From Eleginops maclovinus (lineage: Eukaryota > Chordata > Actinopteri > Perciformes > Eleginopidae): a stretch of 64,000 nucleotides of DNA. The stretch's first letter is position 1. Each line of letters opens with the position of its first letter. Both the position numbers and the translations under genes were made by a program. The stretch covers positions 310,001 to 374,000 of the forward strand of contig NC_086368.1 in assembly GCF_036324505.1 (NCBI RefSeq). Reading direction: 5' to 3'. Below are positions 42,173-60,716 of the stretch, one piece after another. The notes under the pieces are model-generated. The model was given only the letters and a program-made list of their open reading frames with translations. It ran no database searches and was not told the origin of the DNA.

Positions 42173-44032
42173 GTCCTACCCAGGGGCGCAGATAGGTTTT
42201 TGAAACTGTGGGGGACAAAGCTGTCAGCAACGCCCCCCCTCCCCCCAACCCTGTGTTGTGCGAAGAATATACTCTGATGCCCTCAGGGCGGCGCTATTAC
42301 TCAGCCATGACATAACCCATCAAACTTATTTGCCCATCATTGCAAGAAATAAAGCATATTGGTACTGCTTCCAATCACTCACCAAGCATGCCACATGCAG
42401 TATGCAAAAACTGTTTTATTTAAACATTAACTGACTTTAAGCACACTGATTCACACCAAAAGAGCAGGCTGTAAAAAACATAAATGTAATTAAAACACTT
42501 CTTACTGTGCCTTACAAACACAAACAGCAAAGCCTACATATATACAAAAATAAGTTTGTAAAAAAGTACTCTACATGAGTTTTCAATAAGTGGCCTCAAA
42601 TGCAAAAACAGATTAAGTGAAAGATCCAAAAATCTCTCTCCTCCGATCCTTGCCCTGAATATACTGTTGGGCAATGTCTTTGCTATTAAGTTTGTCCAGC
42701 CTCTCTTGGTGGATATGGCACACTGCCATTCCATTCACCCTTTTTTGGGTGGTGGTAGACCGCAACCATGTTTTAAGCCTGCGCAAGCCACTGAAACTCC
42801 TCTCTGCCTCAGCAGACGATGCAGGCACAACCATTAACAATCGGACCACTGTCTCAACTTGCGCAAAAAGGGCACGAACTTCAACAGGCATTGCTTTTAG
42901 GAGCTGTGCAGCATCTGCAGTGGTTTTGTAATTGTACTTGTTCTTAAACATAGCTAATTGGATTTTCAAATCTTCCCACTGGAGCTCAGGGTATTTCTCT
43001 GCATTTCTCTGGGCATCTCTCTCTACATTGCTTGCAGTGGGGGTCAGCAGCAAGGCCTCCAATTCCTTAAGTGCATCTATTCCAGGCTGCATAAACCTGT
43101 CGGTAAGTTGTGTGTCTACTTTGTCCAGGACTCGGTAGAACTCCACTCTGTGGAACTCCACAGCAGATGCAGGCCTGTGTGCAGGTGCTGGCCCAGAATA
43201 CCTCTTAGGGGGCCTTTGTGTGCGAGGTAGAGCAATGGGCTCTAGAGACAGCTTCTCAACCATGTCCTCTGCTTCCTTAAAGACTGCCTCAAAGTGGTCT
43301 GACTTTCTTTTGGATCTTAAACTCTCTTGGACAACAGAGACTGCAGAGACCATGCCCTCCACTGTCTGGGTTCTTTTCTGGAGAGATGTATTCAGCAATT
43401 CCAGTTCCCTAATCACATCTAAGGCCAGCATGAGCCCCAGTACAACATTGCCTTGTTGCAGCCTAACATGTAGGCCCTCTGCCCGACTTGCAGATTCCGA
43501 ATTGCTTGCAGACATCTGATCGAGTGATTGCAGCACTGTGCCATATTGCCCGAGAACAGCACGGATAGCAGGTGTGCGTACTGTCCACCTTGTGGGACAT
43601 AAAGGCCTGATAGACTGCACTGGCCCTTCTCCTTCAGATGCGGCAATGGCTTTGAATTTGTCTTTCAGTTTGCCAGACTGACCACAAAATGTGCCAAGGT
43701 CATGGATCCAGTCAAGGGCATTTCTGATGAAAGGGGAGGTTGTGCAAGCTTGCTGTGTGACTAAATTTACACAGTGTGCACCACAATGGATATATGGTGC
43801 TAATGGCTGGCTTCTTTGGATGACTGCTTGGGCGCCTGCATATTTGCCAGACATATTTGAAGCACCATCGTATGCCTGACCTCTAAGGCTCGATATTGGC
43901 AGATTTAATCTCAACAGCACATCCAAAATGATTTTGGCAAGATTTTCGCCTGTTGTTGAAGTTGTCTCATACAACCCAATGAACTCTTCATGCACCATCA
44001 AATCTTTGTCAACATAACGTAGACACACTATT

Positions 44033-44163
44033 TTATTAATCTTATTTGCACCATGTATGTTGAGTTGTTGGAGGAGCACGCGACATAAGATTTTCATTGC
44101 CAACATATACGCTGTATCTGCTGTGCATATGACAAATAAAACCTTGAAACCTTGAAACCTTGA
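44033..44163 (-). repeat. Short insertion in hAT-E with TTTCAAGG repeats
   Basis: On the minus strand it starts with three TTTCAAGG units, then TTTTATTTGTCATATGCACA, and ends near AATAAGATTAATAAAATAG. It separates two parts of the transposase core. It looks like the 3' end of a short dispersed element, which I cannot name. No clear target duplication. Confidence 0.55.
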
Positions 44164-44906
44164 AACAGGGCCTCCTGCTCCACGCCTGAGATATCCCTTG
44201 TCCCATCCATTATGATGGCATACTGTAAAACTGGGAGGGACTGTATCTCATGTGCAATTTCCCTGATGATTGATGTACTCATCAAATCTAACATCTCATT
44301 TTGGCAATCCCAAGATGTGTGCACTCCCCTCTTTCCAGACAACCATCTTGTAAAAGCTGGATCCCCCTCAGCTTTGTATTTCAGGAGCTGGTTAAAGTTG
44401 CCTTCATGATGTTCATGCCCCCTAAAGGCCATCCCCTGCCTTGCCAGGTGCATAACACCCCCTATTATTTTTAACAGGCTTTCTCTGCTTTCTGCCTGTT
44501 GCGCACTGACTGCACTGCTCAATTGTGTGGTTATAGGTTTACTTTCATATGCAGCTGTTGTGACAGCCACTTTGTGACCAGCTGATTTTTCGTGGATGGA
44601 GAATCTTTCCAGGGCTTTTCTCCAGTTTCTAAAGCCGGAGTTTACAAAAGCTGGGTCTATGCTCTTGGCTTGAGCTGGTTTTGCACTTCTGTAATATTTA
44701 GAGCACTGAAAACACAGAACACCATCGATGCCAGGATTGACATGCAGCCAGGGATGCTTTTCATACCATGCTTTCTGGAATGACAGAGTACGGTCCTTCA
44801 TCACTTGTTTTTTCACAAATTTAGGGTCAGGTTGATTTGGTTTCGTATATGTACTAATCATGTCAACCTCCTCTCCCTTTCCTACATCTGCCTCTGGCCT
44901 TGCCAT

Positions 44907-46046
44907 CTCGTCTCCTGTCCATCCTTCTTCTGACCCTCCTCCTCTCTCTCCTTCTTCTGTCCCTCCCTCTTCTCCCTCTCTTCCTTCTGCCTCTTCCAGC
45001 TGTAGGCCTAATGCACTAGGCCTACTACTGCTGCTACCCTCCAGTGGTGGATCACTTTCAGTTTCACCTCTCTCACTGCCATCTTCAGGAACTACCTGCA
45101 GGCCAGGACCATGATAACATTTTAATATACTATAAACATTATAACTGCTTTAAGGCATTAGCACCATTAACAGTAACTTAACGTGGACATACAAGCTACC
45201 ACAGAGGCTACCGGTCCCAGACGGCATATCTCTACAAGAGATTGTAAGATTCTATAAGTATGCCAACATAATGTGTTGCTATGGGAGGCAAACTTCCTGT
45301 CTGTATAAATGAGTGTGTCAACCAGCATCATAGTAGCCTACAAGCATTTTATTTTCATAAGCTTCAAAATAATAAAATATATGTAATTTTGTGTAGTGCA
45401 CTTTTGTCTATAATGGTTAGTAATGCCTACAAAGTTCGATTCTGGACAAAAAATAATGTACTGTGTCTGGTAAGATAGCAAGCTAACAGGCTCAGTCATT
45501 CAAGTTCAATGGAGGTTCAATGGGGATCTGCTAAACGCCAACACTGATTCACCTTAAATTGAACACATTGCGTCAGTCTAAATGATTGAATATTACCATG
45601 TCCATTTCAGTTAATATCTGTCATGATATCTGACTGAGTGTTAGTAATTAAAATTACTGTTTATAGTTTAAAATGATCACGTTAGCGCCACTACAGTGGC
45701 ATTTGTCTAGCTCTAAAGTTCGTTTTTCTCATGATTCAACCTGTAACAACTTAGGCTAAGCCTACACCATTAGATACACCATCACAGATTCAAGTACACA
45801 TTTCCAAAAGACCCCCAACAACTCCAGAAAGTTGCAATGGCCGATTAAACTGATAATAAATAAATAAATAAATGCATAAAGGTTGATTCCCTCCCCTTGT
45901 GAAATTGGCACTTCTCTTCCTCTACGTTCTCACTGTCTGTCTCTAGGCCTACTCCATACAGTTTTTCTTAAACGGCGACATTACTCTGAACAGACAACCA
46001 AAAAAATGCAAGGTGATATGATACCGTAATGCACAGTTTACTTACA
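44907..46046 (-). other. 5' part of exon 2 and intron 1 of hAT-E
   Basis: 45095-44907 codes for a low-complexity Glu/Gly/Ser-rich segment in frame with the transposase. 46045-45096 is the intron, AT-rich with no other gene. Confidence 0.6.
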
Positions 46047-46590
46047 GTTGATGCTTTTAAAAAAAACGATGCAATAGTTTTCTGCTTCTTAGGTTTGGCT
46101 GGCCTCATCCTGCATGTGTTATGGGGTCCTGAATTAGGAGGTGTCTCACTGATGCCTGTCATACTCGTTCTGGGTAACCATGGAAACCAGGCGTGAGACA
46201 ACGCCAGAAAGATAACTTTTAGAATCTCTGAAAACGAAGATCCGTCTTTGATCTGACTGTTTAATGTGAGTTGTTGCAAAGCAGTAAATTAGTCTTTTGA
46301 TTGTCTGAGAGGTTCGCCTTATGCAAAGACAGAAAGCTGATTTTTTTTTCCAAATAAAAGTGAGGGGGACGGATTGAAGGTCGTTCGAATCTGTGTACGT
46401 CAGAACCCCCACGACGTACACGCTATCTGCGCCCCTGGTCCTACCTCCTCCTCCCGTCGAAACATGTCAAACCTTTTGTACATTTCTTTTTTTTATTTGA
46501 CTTGCTGATTGTGCTTCTCCCTGCAAAACTTATTTCTGAAATATATTTTTTGTAAGTTTATCTGCAACTACTTTTCCCTCTGTCCAGTGA

Positions 46591-46647
46591 CGTGCGGTGA
46601 GGGGAGGCAGGTGAGGCCGTGCCTCACCTGCCTCCCCTCACCGCACG
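46591..46647. repeat. 27-bp perfect hairpin at the left end of the outer element
   Basis: CGTGCGGTGAGGGGAGGCAG and seven more bases are followed, after the loop CGT, by their exact reverse complement (46621-46647). The stem reuses the terminal repeat sequence itself. Confidence 0.96.
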
Positions 46648-47076
46648 AAAAGTAACGCACGAAAAGTAAAATGAAGAAATACATTTAATGATCATATTTA
46701 TCCAGTGCTTAATTTGTAAATCATAAGGTGCCGGAACGCAAAGTACATGACAGCTCAGGGATGACGAGACGCGTACAGGTCCCGGAACGTATACATAAAA
46801 GGTGCTGAAAACAACATGAAAATGTCCACTTGCAACGCTGTGGGACATACAAGCCTCGATTTCAAATAGTATCCATGGTATAACTGTTATGACGATAATT
46901 TACAATTATTTTAGGATAGTACGCACAACGCACAACAACAACACATCACCACAGGTGGGACTTCAGTATACAGCCAGCAATCAATTTCTCAACAGGTTTA
47001 ACGTGTAAAAAAAATATTGATTATTCAAAGATTGGCACGGCGGCCTATTAATAGACAGTATGTTTGCTCACCATAT

Positions 47077-50000
47077 TTAGTTGTTTAAAACACCCCACAT
47101 CACGAGCATGTCCGGATTGTCCTCCATCTCTTTTTTTCTACTTTTACTGCGTGTGTCTGTGGCAGTTCTGTGTCCTTTGGCCACCCAGGACCTCACGTAC
47201 GGGACTGGATTGAATTTAGCCAGGGGGGGTCCAACAAGATTTAGGAAGAGTAAAGATGACATGGTGGATGTGAGCAAAGAGCTACGGTTGGGAGTGCAAA
47301 TCAAGTTCATTTGTGAAAATCCGCGCTCACATTCAGCACTTGCAATTGGAATGCTGTTGACAGCAACAAGTAACTCCATCAGCTCATCGGGGGGGTCTTT
47401 GCCATCTGAGTCTCTGTACCTTCTGTAGGCCCGTATGACTGCGCGCGGGTTGGCAATGTTGAAGCGCTGACACAGTGACTCGACCTCAGTCTCTCCATAC
47501 AGCGCACCTGCGTCCTCGGGCCAGTATTGTGCGTAAAGCACCTTCAACTCCTCAATGAACTTGTTATATCCAGTTTTATCTGGCATCCGGCCTCCTTGAG
47601 ATAACATACGGTCCTCCAAGTTCTTGGCCACAGTTAGAAAAAACTGCTTGGGGTCGAGTGATCTGTCGCTTGATTTTCCTCCATTCAGCGTGATGCCATG
47701 GAAAGAGTTTTCCTCAATTCCCCTTTGGCTCAGTTCAGTGTAGCGACCTGGCCGATCCGACATGGCCTCAAGTACCCTGATTTCCCGACAAATTGACTTG
47801 TGTGCTGAAATGATGGTAATGTCTCGTTTTTGAAGCTCGACTGAGAGCTCAGATAATTCTTGCAATGCATCGCACATTATGCCTAAATTGTTCACAAACG
47901 CATGCGAAGATAAGCGCATAGCAAGCCCACTGTATGTTTGCTTTGTGACACTGTTACGGGAGGGATCTTCTGATGCAGTTTTGAAATGCTTGTAAAGTGC
48001 TGGGTAGTTCTTCCACACTGCTTCAACGGTTCTAAAACTTGATGCCACCCATCTAGTGTCTAAAATACGACCTATTTTGCATAGCTGGACATCCAAGCTC
48101 TCAGCTGACTCTCTCAGCTCCATTCGATTTTTGTTAGATGTGCTATACAGTGCATATATCTTGTCCATCAATATTTTAAAGTGATTTATAGCACCCATCT
48201 CTTTCACTACGTCTGCGACTGCAAGCTCAAGCCTGTGGGCTGAGCAGTGCCACACAGTAATGTTGGGAAACATGGCCTGGAGCCGACTCGCCACTCCGCT
48301 TTTTTTTTCCACATGCAACATTGGAATGTAAAATTCTCCAATTTGCGCCCACAGATCTAAGTTTCATCCCCCAATGAAAAGCTATCCTTGCTAAAATGAC
48401 TGAGAAAAGTATAAGCTCTCCTATAGACTCCCATGTTATCGGCGCCCACGGACGGTAGCCGACCTGCCTATTCTCAGAAAAGGCGAATGGCAATATATTA
48501 TGTCCGGACACATTTTAGCGGTTCTTGACAGTGGTCTCCCATACACATTTAACCCATAAACACGGTACATTTCTTATTTCAATTATGTTGTATATATAAC
48601 GTTTTTTAACTCAAAAAGTCAGGGTGGGCGGCGCCAAGCGCCCACTATTGACGCACCGCCACTGGTCCTAAAGTGTCCACTTTTGCCTTTTCGAGAATGT
48701 TTGCTGCTGCTAGGTGAGCCTTGGTACAGGCATGTTCAAATACCTTTTTTCTAAGTGCGCGTTGCTGTTTTATAATATCTGAAGCAGATGAGGTTACTGT
48801 GCATAAAACCCACTCTTTTGCCAGTTTCATCCCCGACGTCTTCTCTGCCCCCAAAGTCCCCACCGCCTTACACGTTGTGCAACCCAAACCTGATTTTCCC
48901 CTAAAAAGCCAGGGATAGTAAGTCTGCTTCACTTTTAGCTGAGCTTCTGTCCAAGCAGTTGTGCATCCCATCCCTGACCTGTCGCTGGACGTCCCACACT
49001 CCTCTACGCTCTCCTCTCCTACTGACTCTTCCTGCTGTAAGCCTGATGTCGCGGTTCCACTTGCCTGCTCCAGCTGTTGTACCGGGCTAGTTGATGCCAG
49101 GGTACCCACCGGTTGCTGTTGGTGGTCCACCTGGCCGACGGTAGCTGGCTCCTGCTCCGGCTGGCGGTGAACCTGACCCGCTGCTGACACGGTGCCAGTA
49201 CCCATCTAGTGTCTAAAATACGACCTATTTTGCATAGCTGGACATCCAAGCTCTCAGCTGACTCTCTCAGCTCCATTCGATTTTTGTTAGATGTGCTATA
49301 CAGTGCATATATCTTGTCCATCAATATTTTAAAGTGATTTATAGCACCCATCTCTTTCACTACGTCTGCGACTGCAAGCTCAAGCCTGTGGGCTGAGCAG
49401 TGCCACACAGTAATGTTGGGAAACATGGCCTGGAGCCGACTCGCCACTCCGCTTTTACGCCCTAACATAACCGAAGCGCCATCACAAGTTACTCCAATGA
49501 GGGTCTTAGAGAGAAAATCCTGTGTCAAATGCAGGCGCTCCAGAGCAGACAACAGTTTGTGGACAATACCTTGAGCAGTTAGATCATCTAGCTCTACGAG
49601 TTCAGTAAAAATGTTTGTAGGCTTGTCCATATCGGGCAACTGAGTCCTAATGTATATTATCAAGCAGCTCTTTTTGCTTAAACTGGTTGACTCATCCAGC
49701 ATTACACTGATTTTGGGAGTGCACTGTACTATTTTTTCAAACAGTTTTCTTTTCATTTCTTCAGAAATATGTTTCTGTATGTTTCCACATGCAACATTGG
49801 AATGTAAAATTCTCCAATTTGCGCCCACAGATCTAAGTTTCATCCCCCAATGAAAAGCTATCCTTGCTAAAATGACTGAGAAAAGTATAAGCTCTCCTAT
49901 AGACTCCCATGTTATCGGCGCCCACGGACGGTAGCCGACCTGCCTATTCTCAGAAAAGGCGAATGGCAATATATTATGTCCGGACACATTTTAGCGGTTC

Positions 50001-50879
50001 TTGACAGTGGTCTCCCATACACATTTAACCCATAAACACGGTACATTTCTTATTTCAATTATGTTGTATATATAACGTTTTTTAACTCAAAAAGTCAGGG
50101 TGGGCGGCGCCAAGCGCCCACTATTGACGCACCGCCACTGGTCCTAAAGTGTCCACTTTTGCCTTTTCGAGAATGTTTGCTGCTGCTAGGTGAGCCTTGG
50201 TACAGGCATGTTCAAATACCTTTTTTCTAAGTGCGCGTTGCTGTTTTATAATATCTGAAGCAGATGAGGTTACTGTGCATAAAACCCACTCTTTTGCCAG
50301 TTTCATCCCCGACGTCTTCTCTGCCCCCAAAGTCCCCACCGCCTTACACGTTGTGCAACCCAAACCTGATTTTCCCCTAAAAAGCCAGGGATAGTAAGTC
50401 TGCTTCACTTTTAGCTGAGCTTCTGTCCAAGCAGTTGTGCATCCCATCCCTGACCTGTCGCTGGACGTCCCACACTCCTCTACGCTCTCCTCTCCTACTG
50501 ACTCTTCCTGCTGTAAGCCTGATGTCGCGGTTCCACTTGCCTGCTCCAGCTGTTGTACCGGGCTAGTTGATGCCAGGGTACCCACCGGTTGCTGTTGGTG
50601 GTCCACCTGGCCGACGGTAGCTGGCTCCTGCTCCGGCTGGCGGTGAACCTGACCCGCTGCTGACACGGTGCCAGCCTCCTGCCCGGGCTTGGCTAGCTGT
50701 CGGTTAGCTAGCTGGCTAGCTGTTGCGGCGCTAACCTCCTCCTGGTTTTGACCATCAACATGACCGCTGCAGCTGCCCTCGTCGCTGCTTGTGGAGGCTT
50801 TTCTGACTCGTTTTGAAGTGTCTATTACCTCTTCCTTCTTTTTGAAGAAAGACAGTAAATTTAACTGTCTTTTTGACAT
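47077..50879 (-). pseudogene. hAT-F transposase, duplicated and broken
   Basis: Starts at 50879 with MSKRQLNLLSFFKKKEEV, an SFF-type N-terminus, then a TTF-like finger (YYPWLFRGKSGLGCTTCKAV). The core shows MLDESTSLSKK, VTCDGASVMLGRKSG and CSAHRLELAV (49760-49390). The C-terminus has SIPIASAECERGFSQMNL near 47300. The frame is lost between about 50140 and 49830, where a roughly 300-bp stretch has no hAT coding and may be a small insertion. After 49201 the gene jumps back into a second copy of its own 5' part before continuing at 48047. Similarity to KIAA1586-type proteins is recalled knowledge. Confidence 0.85.
48048..50674. repeat. Tandem duplication inside hAT-F
   Basis: The right copy is 49201-50674 and the left copy 48048-49200. 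Matching positions are offset by 1153 bp in the first 256 bp and by 1476 bp in the last 890 bp. The left copy has therefore lost about 323 bp, at a poly-T junction (48301-48308). The joint at 49198-49201 shares TGCCA with both parents. Confidence 0.92.
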
Positions 50880-51922
50880 GCTTGCATTTAATTAGTTTCT
50901 TCCTCTCTGCGAAGTGCTCCTCATGTGGCGAATTTCAAAAGTGAACGCGTTTGTCCGTTGGTCCAGCTTTTCAGTGCGTCAACACAGATCTCCGACTCTT
51001 TCAAATCTTAATCTTAATAAACGACATGAAATTCTTGGGATTTTTTTCTGTAAATTAATATCTGTATATTTTATTTCATTTTAATCATTTTTTTATTTTT
51101 ATTTTTTGTGAGAGGTACCGGATCTGCCCAAATAGGTGCCGGAACACAGGGTGGCCAAAATGAAGAGGTGCCGGATCCTGTTCCGGCAGGATCCGGCTCA
51201 AATTAACCACTGTATTTATCCAGTTGTTTGTATTATAAAGTTATTTTCCTTTTAATTTCACCAGTTTTACATTATTTTGATCCAAAATCGCTGAATTTTC
51301 ATATTCACGTTCAAACACTGAGAACGGCTGCTCGGTGAGGCACCAACCTGCTGACATGCTATACAGTGAGAAGACTGTAACTGCTGTCTGTCTGTATGTC
51401 GCTATTAAAATGTTCAAACACTCTGGCTATATTAACTAATTTCCATACTTTAGCTGGTGTATATAATATACAGTGTTTTTGTCAACTGTATGTCTGTAAC
51501 GTGTCTCTTGTGCTGAGCAAAACCGCTGCGAAGAGAGACTAGGTGAGGCACGCAGTTCTCCTGCCTCATGGCAGTGGGTGCTAGTGAGTCCAGTGATTCT
51601 TCGTGCGCTGCAGAATAGGTGACAGCGAGCTAAAATTTACAGTTAAGTCAGGTGCAGTCGTTTGCTTATTTTTTCGTCTCGCCTGACCCTACTTTTAGAA
51701 TGCTTCATTTATAAATAAAGGTAATATCGCAATAACGTTTTTAATTACATGTGCTTTATTGAGTGATACAGTTTTTTATATGTGAAGACTGCTGATTTGG
51801 GATTTTAAACATAACACCATTAACTGCTGCCATTCAAATAATGAATAAGATGCTCTAAGGTTCAAATCTGATTGTGATGACGTCAGTGCCTCACCAGCCA
51901 TGAACTTCACCGCACGTCACTG

Positions 51923-52620
51923 CTCTGTACCAGTGTAAGCTGGAAAACAACATCCATACTTGCTGCAGACAGAGAGGGCATATCCACTTCAATTAAAATC
52001 TTTCCATTTTGATTGGATTTTATACTTATTATTGCAGTTGCCGAATCTGAAACACATTACTAGCTTTGGTTTTAATAACCTAATTTGATATCATCGTAGG
52101 AGTAGACTCATTTATATTTCAATAATTAAAGTAACTTGAGTAACTGTATATTAAATCATTTGTATTGTTTCACGTTGTTATTAATGTCCAAACCAAAACC
52201 TTTACCATAAAACGCTGTCTATTCCCAACCGTTCTGCAGTGCAGTACAGATGATGGTACATTTACATTTTCTCCTCCCTGAAAAATACCCAGTGAAACCT
52301 TATTTCTCCTCAAACACATACAGAGTTCACTCGATTCAACAAGCAATGGGTGTGAAAAATGTAAACGCATCATCATAATCTAAAACAGAGTTCTGTGGCT
52401 GAAGGGCAGAGGATGAACAGGGTGGGGGGTTCTGATTCACATACACAACACATCTACTTGCAGTAAGTTCTGTTTAATTCTGTAACAAGTTGGAACAATA
52501 AAAAAATATTGTCAGTCGAAAATTCCACACAGTAAAACGTCTCATGTCCTATATTATTATTAAAATGATCTTTATTATTCTGTTGCCATTCAAGGTGACT
52601 GGTTTTAACAGCTCCTTACA
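51923..52620. other. No gene seen
   Basis: AT-rich sequence between the outer hAT-like element and the minisatellite. It may be original host DNA beyond the 3' end of ptpdc1. Confidence 0.4.
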
Positions 52621-53095
52621 GCAGCATGAGCCAGAGAGCCGAAGCTTCATTAGAGAGCTGAAGCAGAAGCAGAAAGCTAAAGCTTCATTAGAGAGCTGAA
52701 GCTGAAGCAGAGAGCTGACGCTTCATTATAGAGAGCTTCATTAGAGAGCTGAAGCTTCATTAGAGAGCAGAAGCTTCATTAGCGAGCTGGAGCTGAAGCA
52801 GAGAGCAGAAGCTGAAGCTGAAGTAGAGCAGAGAGCTGAAGTAGAAAGCTGGAGCAGAGAGCTGAAGCTTCATTAGACAGCTTAAGCTTCATTAGCAAGC
52901 TGAAGCTGTAGCAGATAGCTGAAAGAGAGCTGAAGCTTCGTTAGAGAGCTGAAGCAGAGAGCTGAAGATTCATTCGCGAGCTGAAGCTTCATTAGAGGTG
53001 AAGCTTTATTAGAGAGCTGAGAGCTGAAGCAGAGAGCTGGAGCAGAGAGCTGAAATAAAAAACTGAATTAGAGAGCTGAAGCTGAAGCAGAGACC
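52621..53095. repeat. Minisatellite, unit near AGAGAGCTGAAGCTTCATT
   Basis: About 475 bp of degenerate units of roughly 19-20 bp built from GAGAGCTGAAG, CTTCATTAG and GAAGCAGA blocks, with variable order. It lies downstream of the ptpdc1 stop and may be in its 3' untranslated region. Confidence 0.92.
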
Positions 53096-53664
53096 AACTG
53101 TGGAGGCAGATTGATGCTGGACAACAACAGAACCGGTAGCTACAGCTGTGGGTGCACACAGTTTTAGGATGTACCATTTGATTGAAAGGCAGTCACTGTA
53201 GAACAAGAAGTTGCATTAACCTAACAGCAGGCACAGTTTACGTTCTACATGAACATCAGGTTATATTTGTTAAACTTACATTTCAAATTAATAATCTTAT
53301 AATAATATATAATGAGCAAGACACATTGTAGCATTTAAGCGTCTAAAACATATTGTGGTTTAAATAGGAATTAAAACAGCTGAGTTGAACACATAAATAA
53401 CATTACACTAACAGCATAAGAATGTTTCTCACTCTTTTTCCTACAAACTAACACTTGCTCAATCAAAGAAACATCTAGCCTTTCAGATATTAAAGTAGAC
53501 AAACAGTTTAAAACCAAGCACAGTGGCACATTAACATAGAGAATGAGAGTATCCAAAATCAATGAAATGCTAAACCTTTAAATCATATAGTCTTCAAATA
53601 CCTTGAAAGACTACATATTGGCAGAGCTGTGTTTAAATACAAAGGTGATGGTGCTGAGGCTGGA
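53096..53664 (-). other. Probable 3' untranslated region of ptpdc1
   Basis: No reading frame. By position it follows the ptpdc1 stop at 53665 on the minus strand. I cannot place the polyadenylation site. Confidence 0.45.
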
Positions 53665-59164
<5,500 letters not shown>

Positions 59165-60716
59165 CTGAAATAGACAAAATCAGAATAATACAAGATCAAG
59201 GTGTACCTGAGCCCTGTCAGACATGCCAACCTATTCTCAGAGATACGTATCTGAGATTATTATTGAGGTTTTAAGCACTCATTACCACAAGGTGAACATA
59301 TCGTTTGTAATTGACTCATGTGAGAAGAATGGCTAATGTCTAAAATGTATACACTAATTAAAAGGATGTCTTTCGCATTGTTGTTCCATTGTTGTCTTAG
59401 TCAGTCACTTTTGATCTTTTGTAGACCAGAATTTTATGTTACATATTTAACTGACACTTTGATCCAAAGCGACTTAATGCAACTTCAATGCCGTAGACGT
59501 GCCAGGGGAGCAGTGCGTGGGTCAGCATCTTGCCCAAGGATACTTCCACATGTTGACTGCCGCGGCTGGGATCCAACCACTGACACTCTGACTGGGAGAG
59601 TGACTTCATCACATTATCATTTATCTCTGTTTTTTATTAACTCAAAGAAATTGCTTTGAGACATTAATGTTAATGATTATTTAGACATGTCTGCTGGTTG
59701 ATCGAACAGTATTTTTCTTTACCCTGTTGAACATCTTACTACATAAAGCATAAAGGCATCCATTCATTACATAAGTCATTACATGCCAAAGAGTTTAAAC
59801 GTATATTTATATTTAGTGTTCTTATACAGTAAAGGCTGCTGAGGAATGGAAGGGAGGCATGCTCAGTTCTGTTTAAAGGGCTTTCCTTTGTTTACAGTTC
59901 TATTTATTTACTTATTTCATTATGCTATACAGAGCAAAACATTTTTTATGTACCACAATGACATCGCCTGAGCGTAAAGCGTAAATATGTATCCTGTCCC
60001 ACATACAGTAACATCCCTATTTTGTCAAACTACAATAGGGGGATTCCAAATCCTTTAAGATGATCTGTGGAGATTCATCAATCTGTTAAACTTTAAGAGG
60101 AAAACAGTCTGAAAAAACGAAAACCTCTCCCAAATTCAAATTGAACATATAAAGTTGACCAAAGTAATTGAAACCTACAGAAAATTATAATAAAAGGTAA
60201 ACTATGGCATTAGTGCGATCATAATAGCCAGCTTTAATGATATGTATTGCTCTTTTTTGTAATAACACTATAGAAACTATAGTTATAAATTGACTACAAG
60301 TCAAAATGTAAAGGACAATCTTTCTTAACACCGATCATTCAAAATTCATAGTGCTATATGAATAATCCACTGCTTTACTTCTGCTGCTGCTACTACTGCT
60401 ACTAATTATAATAATAATCATAATAATATGTTTTATTTATAAAGCATATTTCACATTATAGGCCTATAAATGAACAACATAAAAATTGTAATACATTCAT
60501 CAAATAATAATCCTAAAGCAATGTCAGTGTGGAAAATATTTAACAGCAAAAGAGGTCTATGTGGGGGGCGACACCCACGGCGGACATATTGAGCACAGAG
60601 TACAGGTAATTAACAACTTGTTGTTTTAGATATATTGATATACTTGTAGCGTGTCGCTATAGGAATACAAAGAGGCGCCGTATCTCTTTTGTCCGTGAGT
60701 TTATTAACTCTTAACA
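59165..60716. other. ptpdc1 intron or upstream sequence
   Basis: No exon recognised. 59460-59590 (CAAAGCGACTTAATGCAACT ... CTTGCCCAAGGATAC) resembles a dispersed repeat common in fish genomes, which I cannot name with certainty. Confidence 0.45.

Larger units (their letters stand above)
42613..46108 (-). pseudogene. hAT-E transposase (ZMYM1-like), broken by a short insertion
   Basis: Exon 1 is 46108-46046 (MRPAKPKKQKTIASFFLKAS). It is spliced in phase to exon 2 starting about 45095. The order is an acidic Glu/Gly-rich stretch, a TTF-type finger (HPWLHVN ... GVLCFQCSKYY, about 44770-44690), a DUF4371-like part, and the core with IMDGTRDISG near 44200. An insertion at about 44033-44163 then shifts to a new frame starting with CLRYVDKDLMVHEEF. 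That frame continues through AYDGASNMSG, CGAHCVNLV and the dimerisation segment VVPASSAEAERSFSGLRRLK to a stop at 42613. Apart from the insertion the frame is open, so relatives may be functional. Confidence 0.88.
42181..46437 (-). mobile_element. hAT DNA transposon (hAT-E)
   Basis: Terminal inverted repeat CAGGGGCGCAGATAG at 42181-42195, inverted at 46423-46437. GTCCTACC flanks both sides (42173-42180 and 46438-46445), an exact 8-bp duplication. A two-exon ZMYM1-like transposase reads on the minus strand, broken by a short insertion. Confidence 0.96.
46703..51212 (-). mobile_element. hAT DNA transposon with internal duplication (hAT-F)
   Basis: Terminal repeats CAGTGCTTAATTTG (46703) and, inverted, CAAATTAACCACTG (to 51212) agree at 13 of 14. 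TATTTATC flanks both sides (46695-46702 and 51213-51220). A minus-strand transposase of the KIAA1586-like kind is inside, rearranged by a 1.47-kb tandem duplication. Confidence 0.94.
46586..51922. mobile_element. Non-autonomous hAT-like element split by hAT-F
   Basis: Ends AGTGACGTGCGGTGA (46586) and, inverted, TTCACCGCACGTCACTG (to 51922). Flanks CTCTGTCC (46578-46585) and CTCTGTAC (51923-51930) match at 7 of 8. Without the inner hAT-F only about 0.8 kb remains (46586-46702 and 51221-51922), with no reading frame, so it depended on a transposase from elsewhere. Confidence 0.75.
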
